A program made the position numbers and the translations under genes. The notes beneath the pieces were generated by a model that was given only the letters and a program-made list of their open reading frames with translations, had not been told where the DNA came from and searched no databases. Positions 56,852 to 64,000 of a stretch of 64,000 nt of DNA are shown in pieces (the stretch's first letter is position 1; every line of letters begins with the position of its first letter). The DNA is from Nephrocerus scutellatus (lineage: Eukaryota > Arthropoda > Insecta > Diptera > Pipunculidae). Location of the stretch: the NCBI GenBank assembly GCA_947095585.1, contig OX352762.1:48287544-48351543 (forward strand), in the 5' to 3' direction.

Positions 56852-57158
56852 TGACATTTTCTAGAAAAACATTTTCTCGAAAAACATTTGCTCGAACGTA
56901 ATTTTTTGGTAAAATAAATAACCGAAAAATTTTAAAAAAAACTCACGTTTCGCGAACAAAAATTACTCGCGATAGTTTTTAGAAGGATGAAAACATAGAC
57001 TATTTAGTTTTCGAGAAAATGTTTTTCTAGCAAATGTTTTTCGAGCAAATGTCGTTTTATACATTTTCTAGCAAATGTTCTTCGAGCAAATGTTTTTCGA
57101 GAAAATGTTTTTCTAGCAAATGTTTTTCGAGCAAATGTTTTTCGAGTAAGTGTCTGGG
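56852..57158. mobile_element. Small foldback element with minisatellite arms
   Basis: About 305 bp inserted in the integrase. The right arm is a tandem array of AAATGTTTTTCGAGC (15 bp, seven or so units, some TCTAGC); the left arm is three units of the reverse complement (ACATTTTCTCGAAAA). The middle, AATTTTTTGGTAAAATAAAT and AAAAATTACTCGCGATAG, is unique. No protein. Confidence 0.8.
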
Positions 57159-57480
57159 TACCTATAAAATCACTGTACGAACTTGGACAGAATTCAAAAC
57201 AAAATTACTACAATATATTAGCACGTGCGGGAAAATTAAAGAAATAGTAGTTGACAACGAGCTAGGATTGAAAGCTATCCCTATGCAACAATTTCTAAAG
57301 AACGAAAAAATACTAATGCACTAGACATCTAACCGTAACCACACATCAAATGCCGACATCAAACGCTTACATAACACCATCAACGAACATATAAAACTCC
57401 TAAGACATGACGAGAAAAATAGAGACGAGACAATAGAGGAAAATATGCTAAGAATAATAGGATTTTAAACACTTTAACAC
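57159..57480 (+). pseudogene. Gypsy II integrase, distal part
   Basis: RTWTEFKTKLLQYISTCGKI, KEIVVDNELGLKAI (second Asp), then after a TAG at 57,322 TSNRNHTSNADIKRLHNTIN (third acidic position; relatives have ADIERLH, here Lys for Glu), EHIKLLRHDEKNRDETIEEN. The carboxyl end is cut by the short element at about 57,508. Confidence 0.8.
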
Positions 57481-57507
57481 TATTCATAGCACTACAAAAA
57501 TCAAACC

Positions 57508-57886
57508 TACTGACTTCCTGAAAAAGTGTTGTCCATCGGAGATACACACGTATATAAAATTAAAAAAAAATCGGGTTAAGTTTTTTAAAAAATTTGTTGG
57601 GGCGCCACAACCCTCCAAACCCTGTCTCCAAAATGTTTGCAAAAACTGTTGCCCATCGGAGATACACACGTACATATATAAAATTTAAAAAAAAATCGGG
57701 TTAATTTTTTTAAAAAATTGTTTCGGGCTCGGGGTCTCCAAAATTTGTACAAAAAATGTTTTTCATCGGAGATACATACGTATATAAAGCTTGAAGAAAA
57801 TCGGGTTAATTTTTTTTAAAAAAAAATTGGGGCCCGGGACTTTGGGAAGTGGGTTAAAAATTGATCGCAAGATTCCACGACAAACC
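57508..57886. mobile_element. Microsatellite-bearing short element, copy G1
   Basis: Three modules AAGTGTTGTCCATCGGAGAT, ACTGTTGCCCATCGGAGATA and ATGTTTTTCATCGGAGATAC, each followed by ACGTATATAAAATT-like text and a C/G-rich block, then TTTGGGAAGTGGGTTAAAAA, GATCGCAAGATTCCACGAC and the AAAC tract. The far end of the family (GGGCAAGTGAAG) is absent, replaced by the tract. Confidence 0.78.
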
Positions 57887-58044
57887 CACAAACAAACAAA
57901 CAAACAAACAAACAAACAAACAAACAAACAAACAAACAAACAAACAAACAAACAAACAAACAAACAAACAAACAAACAAACAAACAAACAAACAAACAAA
58001 CAAACAAACAAACAAACAAACAAACAAACAAACAAACAAACAAA
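57887..58044 (+). repeat. (AAAC)n microsatellite, copy 1
   Basis: About 39 perfect tetramers starting at ACAAACCCACAAAC. Joined abruptly to the LTR word CTTATTATTT. Minus-strand frames of repeating FVCL are artefacts. Confidence 0.97.
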
Positions 58045-58137
58045 CTTATTATTTAAAGAATTGTTAGAAATAAGTTATTAAGTGAACGTAGAAGAAGTGA
58101 ACGAACGAACGTAGGAGTGAACGAAGAAAAACAATTT

Positions 58138-58578
58138 CGGTGATAAACAGCTTAGACGAAATATTAAAAACGACTAGCATTGATTTCTATGAAGAAATCA
58201 AAAGCAAACTTAGACGTCTAAACAACAAAACCACACTTGTTGTCGGACAAGACTAAAACGCAGGAAATGCTATATCCGAAAATAACTCTCGTTCAGCATT
58301 AAACATATTCAAATCAAAAATACCTGAACCCGTGAAGACAATATTGGCGTGCAGAAACCCCACTTCACTCGAAGGAGCAATGAACATCCATTTCGAAGCA
58401 GGGTATGCCCATCTCCGAATAGATAACCTACCACATTTTAGCCAACAAAGAACCTACAAACAAAATAGCAGACAAGCATTCAACGACCCCCCTCAACCAT
58501 ACAAACAACAAAGACAAAGTTTCCCACAAGATAGACAACAGCAACATAGACAAGAATTTCCACAACAATACAGGTAAC
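58138..58578 (+). pseudogene. Gypsy II gag, copy 2
   Basis: Same as 54,890-55,330, including the TAA after VVGQD and the Gln-rich tail. Confidence 0.8.
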
Positions 58579-58695
58579 AACAAAGACAATAATATCTACA
58601 ATCAGGTTTCCCATCTTCTGTTATACTCCCAGTACCACAACCTATGGACATAAACAATCATGAGGCAGAAAATTTTCAATCAACCGCCTCGGAAG

Positions 58696-59033
58696 AATAC
58701 CACATATAAAAATCAAAACAAAACTAGGATATATAAAATTAATAGTAGATACTGGAGCAACCCACTCCATAATAAACCCCGGCATCTGTAATCCGAAGTG
58801 GATTCAAGAAACAAATCCTATTTCCATAAGAACCCTCCAACACAGAATTCAGGCAAATAAGAATGCCAAAATTCCACCATTTGAAGAATTTGGTAAAACA
58901 CTGAATTCAATTGAATTTTATATAATCAAATTTCACGACTTTTATGACGGCCTAATTGGCAATGATCTTTTAATACCACTTAAAGCCTGCATTCACTACC
59001 AAACTAACTTCATACAACTTTACCTCTCTTGAC
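58696..59033 (+). pseudogene. Gypsy II protease, copy 2
   Basis: Same as copy 1; active site DTGATHS at about 58,748. Confidence 0.82.
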
Positions 59034-59498
59034 CTAGCAAAAGGATTCCATCAGATAGAAATTGATGAAGAGGACACCCATAAGACGACCTTTAGTGTAG
59101 AAGGCGGCCATTATGAATTTTTGAGAATGCCGTTTGGACTGAAGACAGCCCCAGCGATACTCCAAATACTGAATAATATTTTGCAAGAGTGCATTAACAA
59201 AATTTGTCTCGTTTATTTAGACGACATAATAATTTTTTCCACATCGCTGCAGGAACATATCAATTCAATTAAATTAATTTTCCAACGCTTAAAGGAAGCA
59301 AACTTCAAGATACAATTAGACAAGTCAGAGTTTCTTAAGAAAGAAACCGAGTTTTACGGCCATATAGTATCACGAGAAGGAATAAAACCTAATCCCAAAA
59401 AGATAGAATGATTTCAGAACCCCAAAAACTCAAAAACAGATAAAGCAATTTTTAGGCCTAACAGAAAATTCATCAAAGACTATTCGCTTATAGCTAAA
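59023..59498 (+). pseudogene. Gypsy II reverse transcriptase, copy 2
   Basis: Same as copy 1; YLDD at about 59,218; TGA at 59,410. Confidence 0.88.
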
Positions 59499-59501
59499 CC
59501 T

Positions 59502-60728
59502 ATGACTATATATCACAAGAAAGACACCAAAATTAACACTTCCGACCCACAGTATCAAGAAAGCTTTGGCACCCTCAAAATATTATTAACCCATGACCCA
59601 ATCTTAGCCTATTTCGACTTTTTAAAGAAATTCACTCTCACCACTCAGCTATTCGCACTCATGTTAGATGACGAATTCTTTTACATAGTTAAACTTACGT
59701 ACGAAGAAATATTCTCAGATAGTAAACAATTCAAAATTCTAAAATGCACCACCCTATTTGAAGATATAGAAGACGAGTTCAAATTAACAGAGCTGATAGA
59801 AAAAGAACACCTACACAAAAATCATAAAGGAATAATTGCAACACTTGAAGAACTAAAACACAAAATTTACAACCCACACCTCAAACAAAGAATAATCCAA
59901 TTTACGAATAACTGTGAAGTATACACCCTAGAAAAGTACGACCGGAAACCACCAAAAATACCATACAAAATAACTAGAACACCCACAAAACCACGCGAAT
60001 TTTTCCACATAGACGTCTTCTATACATTAGAGAAACAATTATTTTTGACAATAATAGACAAATTTACGAAATTTGCTATAGCTTATAAAATCGATTCCAT
60101 GACATTTTCTAGAAAAACATTTTCTCGAAAAACATTTGCTCGAACGTAATTTTTTGGTAAAATAAATAACCGAAAAATTTTAAAAAAAACTCACGTTTCG
60201 CGAACAAAAATTACTCGCGATAGTTTTTAGAAGGATGAAAACATAGACTATTTAGTTTTCGAGAAAATGTTTTTCTAGCAAATGTTTTTCGAGCAAATGT
60301 CGTTTTATACATTTTCTAGCAAATGTTCTTCGAGCAAATGTTTTTCGAGAAAATGTTTTTCTAGCAAATGTTTTTCGAGCAAATGTTTTTCGAGTAAGTG
60401 TCTGGGTACCTATAAAATCACTGTACGAACTTGGACAGAATTCAAAACAAAATTACTACAATATATTAGCACGTGCGGGAAAATTAAAGAAATAGTAGTT
60501 GACAACGAGCTAGGATTGAAAGCTATCCCTATGCAACAATTTCTAAAGAACGAAAAAATACTAATGCACTAGACATCTAACCGTAACCACACATCAAATG
60601 CCGACATCAAACGCTTACATAACACCATCAACGAACATATAAAACTCCTAAGACATGACGAGAAAAATAGAGACGAGACAATAGAGGAAAATATGCTAAG
60701 AATAATAGGATTTTAAACACTTTAACAC
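59502..60728 (+). pseudogene. Gypsy II integrase region, copy 2
   Basis: Same as copy 1 with residue changes LNAL to LFAL and QRL to QRI. Interrupted by the foldback insert at 60,100-60,406 and by the TAG at 60,570. Confidence 0.82.
60100..60406. mobile_element. Small foldback element, copy 2
   Basis: Same as 56,852-57,158, in the same position of the integrase. Confidence 0.8.
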
Positions 60729-60755
60729 TATTCATAGCACTACAAAAATCAAACC

Positions 60756-61134
60756 TACTGACTTCCTGAAAAAGTGTTGTCCATCGGAGATACACACGTA
60801 TATAAAATTAAAAAAAAATCGGGTTAAGTTTTTTAAAAAATTTGTTGGGGCGCCACAACCCTCCAAACCCTGTCTCCAAAATGTTTGCAAAAACTGTTGC
60901 CCATCGGAGATACACACGTACATATATAAAATTTAAAAAAAAATCGGGTTAATTTTTTTAAAAAATTGTTTCGGGCTCGGGGTCTCCAAAATTTGTACAA
61001 AAAATGTTTTTCATCGGAGATACATACGTATATAAAGCTTGAAGAAAATCGGGTTAATTTTTTTTAAAAAAAAAATGGGGCCCGGGACTTTGGGAAGTGG
61101 GTTAAAAATTGATCGCAAGATTCCACGACAAACC
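60756..61134. mobile_element. Microsatellite-bearing short element, copy G2
   Basis: Same as 57,508-57,886. Leads into the long AAAC tract. Confidence 0.78.
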
Positions 61135-64000
61135 CACAAACAAACAAACAAACAAACAAACAAACAAACAAACAAACAAACAAACAAACAAACAAACAAA
61201 CAAACAAACAAACAAACAAACAAACAAACAAACAAACAAACAAACAAACAAACAAACAAACAAACAAACAAACAAACAAACAAACAAACAAACAAACAAA
61301 CAAACAAACAAACAAACAAACAAACAAACAAACAAACAACAAACAAACAAACAAACAAACAAACAAACAAACAAACAACAAACAAACAAACAAACAAACA
61401 AACAAACAAACAAACAAACAAACAAACAAACAAACAAACAAACAAACAAACAAACAAACAAACAAACAAACAAACAAACAAACAAACAAACAAACAAACA
61501 AACAAACAAACAAACAAACAAACAAACAAACAAACAAACAAACAAACAAACAAACAAACAAACAAACAACAAACAAACAAACAAACAAACAAACAAACAA
61601 ACAAACAAACAAACAAACAAACAAACAAACAAACAAACAAACAAACAAACAAACAAACAAACAAACAAACAAACAAACAAACAAACAAACAAACAAACAA
61701 ACAAACAAACAAACAAACAAACAAACAAACAAACAAACAAACAAACAAACAAACAAACAAACAAACAAACAAACAAACAAACAAACAAACAAACAAACAA
61801 ACAAACAAACAAACAAACAAACAAACAAACAAACAAACAAACAAACAAACAAACAAACAAACAAACAAACAAACAAACAAACAAACAAACAAACAAACAA
61901 ACAAACAAACAAACAAACAAACAAACAAACAAACAAACAAACAAACAAACAAACAAACAAACAAACAAACAAACAAACAAACAAACAAACAAACAAACAA
62001 ACAAACAAACAAACAAACAAACAAACAAACAAACAAACAAACAAACAAACAAACAAACAAACAAACAAACAAACAAACAAACAAACAAACAAACAAACAA
62101 ACAAACAAACAAACAAACAAACAACAAACAAACAAACAAACAAACAAACAAACAAACAAACAAACAAACAAACAAACAAACAAACAAACAAACAAACAAC
62201 AAACAAACAAACAAACAAACAAACAAACAAACAAACAAACAAACAAACAAACAAACAAACAAACAAACAAACAAACAAACAAACAAACAAACAAACAAAC
62301 AAACAAACAAACAAACAAACAAACAAACAAACAAACAAACAAACAAACAAACAAACAACAAACAAACAAACAAACAAACAAACAAACAAACAAACAAACA
62401 AACAAACAAACAAACAAACAAACAAACAAACAAACAAACAAACAAACAAACAAACAAACAAACAAACAAACAAACAAACAAACAAACAAACAAACAAACA
62501 AACAAACAAACAACAAACAAACAAACAAACAAACAAACAAACAAACAAACAAACAAACAAACAAACAAACAAACAAACAAACAAACAAACAAACAAACAA
62601 ACAAACAAACAAACAAACAAACAAACAAACAAACAAACAAACAAACAAACAAACAAACAAACAAACAAACAAACAAACAAACAAACAAACAAACAACAAA
62701 CAAACAAACAAACAAACAAACAAACAAACAAACAAACAAACAAACAAACAAACAAAACAAACAAACAAACAAACAAACAAACAAACAAACAAACAAACAA
62801 ACAAACAAACAAACAAAACAAACAAACAAACAAACAAACAAACAAACAAACAAACAAACAAACAAACAAACAAACAAACAAACAAACAAACAACAAACAA
62901 ACAAACAAACAAACAAACAAACAAACAAACAAACAAACAAACAAACAAACAAACAAACAAACAAAACAAACAAACAAACAAACAAACAAACAAACAAACA
63001 AACAAACAAACAAACAAACAAACAAACAAACAAACAAACAAACAAACAAACAAACAAACAAACAAACAAACAAACAAACAAACAAACAAACAAACAAACA
63101 AACAAACAAACAAACAAACAAACAAACAAACAAACAAACAAACAAACAAACAAACAAACAAACAAACAAACAAACAAACAAACAAACAAACAAACAAACA
63201 AACAAACAAACAAACAAACAAACAAACAAACAAACAAACAAACAAACAAACAAACAAACAAACAAACAAACAAACAAACAAACAAACAAACAAACAAACA
63301 AACAAACAAACAAACAAACAAACAAACAACCAAACAACCAAACAAACAAACAAACAAACAACCAAACAACCAAACAACCAAACAACCAAACAACCAAACA
63401 ACCAAACAACCAAACAACCAAACAACCAAACAACAACCAAACAACCAAACAACCAAACAACCAAACAACCAAACAACCAAACAACCAAACAACCAAACAA
63501 ACAAACAACCAAACAACCAAACAAACAAACAACCAAACAAACAAAACAAACAAACAAACAAACAAACAAACAAACAAACAAACAAACAAACAAAACAAAC
63601 AAACAAACAAACAAACAAACAAACAAACAAACAAACAAACAAACAAACAAACAAACAAACAAACAAACAAACAAACAAACAAACAAACAAACAAACAAAC
63701 AAACAAACAAACAAACAAACAAACAAAACAAACAAACAAACAAACAAACAAACAAACAAACAAACAAACAAACAAACAAACAAACAAACAAACAAACAAA
63801 CAACAAACAAACAAACAAACAAACAAACAAACAAACAAACAAACAAACAAACAAACAAACAAACAAACAAACAAACAAACAAACAAACAAACAAACAAAC
63901 AAACAAACAAACAACCAAACAACCAAACAACCAAACAAACAAACAAACAAACAAACAAACAACCAAACAACCAAACAACCAAACAACCAAACAACCAAAC
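61135..64000 (+). repeat. Very long (AAAC)n tract, open at the window end
   Basis: About 2,866 bp of AAAC. Sparse AAC triplets (for example 61,338, 61,378, 61,570) and AAAAC pentamers (62,756, 62,816, 62,965, 63,544) interrupt it. AACC substitutions appear at 63,328-63,540 and from 63,913 on, forming an alternating octamer AACCAAAC. The reverse strand gives frames of up to 995 codons of FVCL repeats because the tract has no stops; these are not genes. Confidence 0.98.

Larger units (their letters stand above)
54797..58044 (+). mobile_element. Gypsy II, copy 1 of a 3,248-bp tandem unit
   Basis: Unit runs from within the LTR (CTTATTATTTAAAGAATTG) through gag, protease, part of reverse transcriptase and integrase, a foldback insert, the microsatellite-bearing element and an (AAAC)n tract of about 158 bp. 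Copy 2 begins at 58,045 where (AAAC)n meets the same LTR word. Fixed shift of 3,248 was checked at eight positions. Confidence 0.95.
58045..61134 (+). mobile_element. Gypsy II, copy 2 of the 3,248-bp tandem unit
   Basis: Repeats copy 1 without the 5' part of the LTR. Differences seen: CTAAACGCA/CTATTCGCA (56,401/59,649), AGACTAATCC/AGAATAATCC (56,640/59,888) and A run/T at about 57,828/61,076. Gag 58,138-58,578, protease 58,696-59,033, reverse transcriptase 59,023-59,498, integrase 59,502-60,728, foldback insert 60,100-60,406. Fewer than ten differences in 3 kb. Confidence 0.95.

Noticed and set aside
57763..58081. Short frames on both strands over the first AAAC tract (repeats of NKQT and FVCL)
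   Set aside because: Translation of a microsatellite joined to the modules of a short mobile element.
61011..63998. Three overlapping minus-strand frames of 962-995 codons rich in FVCL
   Set aside because: They are the three readings of one AAAC tract, which lacks stop codons in this direction. Their amino-acid content is nothing but the repeat, and a 3-bp change in phase gives the same text.

Overview
This is an AT-rich stretch of repetitive eukaryotic DNA, best read as heterochromatin of an insect and probably a higher fly. That inference rests on the repeat families present: 17.6/297-like Gypsy elements, a CsRn1-type Gypsy primed by tRNA-Trp, Jockey and RTE LINEs, a mariner relative, PIF/Harbinger, Helitrons and short elements with GTCY-type microsatellites. 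I see no intact host gene. Every recognisable reading frame belongs to a broken mobile element.

Layout. 1-20,310 is one tandem array of a 118-bp satellite (about 172 monomers, plus orientation) that contains three different higher-order repeats. 20,311-31,262 separates this array from a short array of the same satellite in the opposite orientation (31,263-32,105). The two array/spacer junctions are themselves inverted copies of each other, so the whole looks like a very large foldback-type element whose arms contain the satellite. Nested in its middle are a Helitron remnant (21,534-23,583), a CsRn1-like Gypsy on the minus strand (23,590-27,603), a deleted mariner-like element (27,604-28,182) and an RTE LINE (28,183-30,598).

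32,110-42,920 is a mosaic of 5'-truncated LINEs on the minus strand, pieces of LTR elements (two tRNA primer-binding sites, a gag fragment, a possible coding segment of unusual codon use) and at least six copies of a short element family. That family has related ends (TAAATTCTCTA), a repeated GTTGTCCATCGGAGATACACA module and a copy-specific tetranucleotide tract. A 1.0-kb tandem duplication crosses the border between one such copy and the LINE it entered.

43,340-44,730 is a second Helitron fragment carrying a tRNA-derived SINE, two mariner-type MITE copies in inverted orientation and another MITE. 45,215-54,848 is a Gypsy element (5' LTR, primer site, broken gag and pol, env-like tail, polypurine tract, 3' LTR). 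Its 5' LTR is split by a 5,974-bp PIF/Harbinger element with a CTG target duplication, and that element is in turn interrupted by a LINE. 54,797-61,134 holds two almost identical 3,248-bp copies of a second, internally deleted Gypsy element. Its integrase is broken by a small foldback insertion and by a microsatellite-bearing element. The second copy runs into an (AAAC)n tract of about 2.87 kb that reaches the end of the window.

The genes do not form a pathway. What the window shows is history: nested insertion, tandem duplication, and growth of arrays from short repeats that mobile elements carry in their ends.
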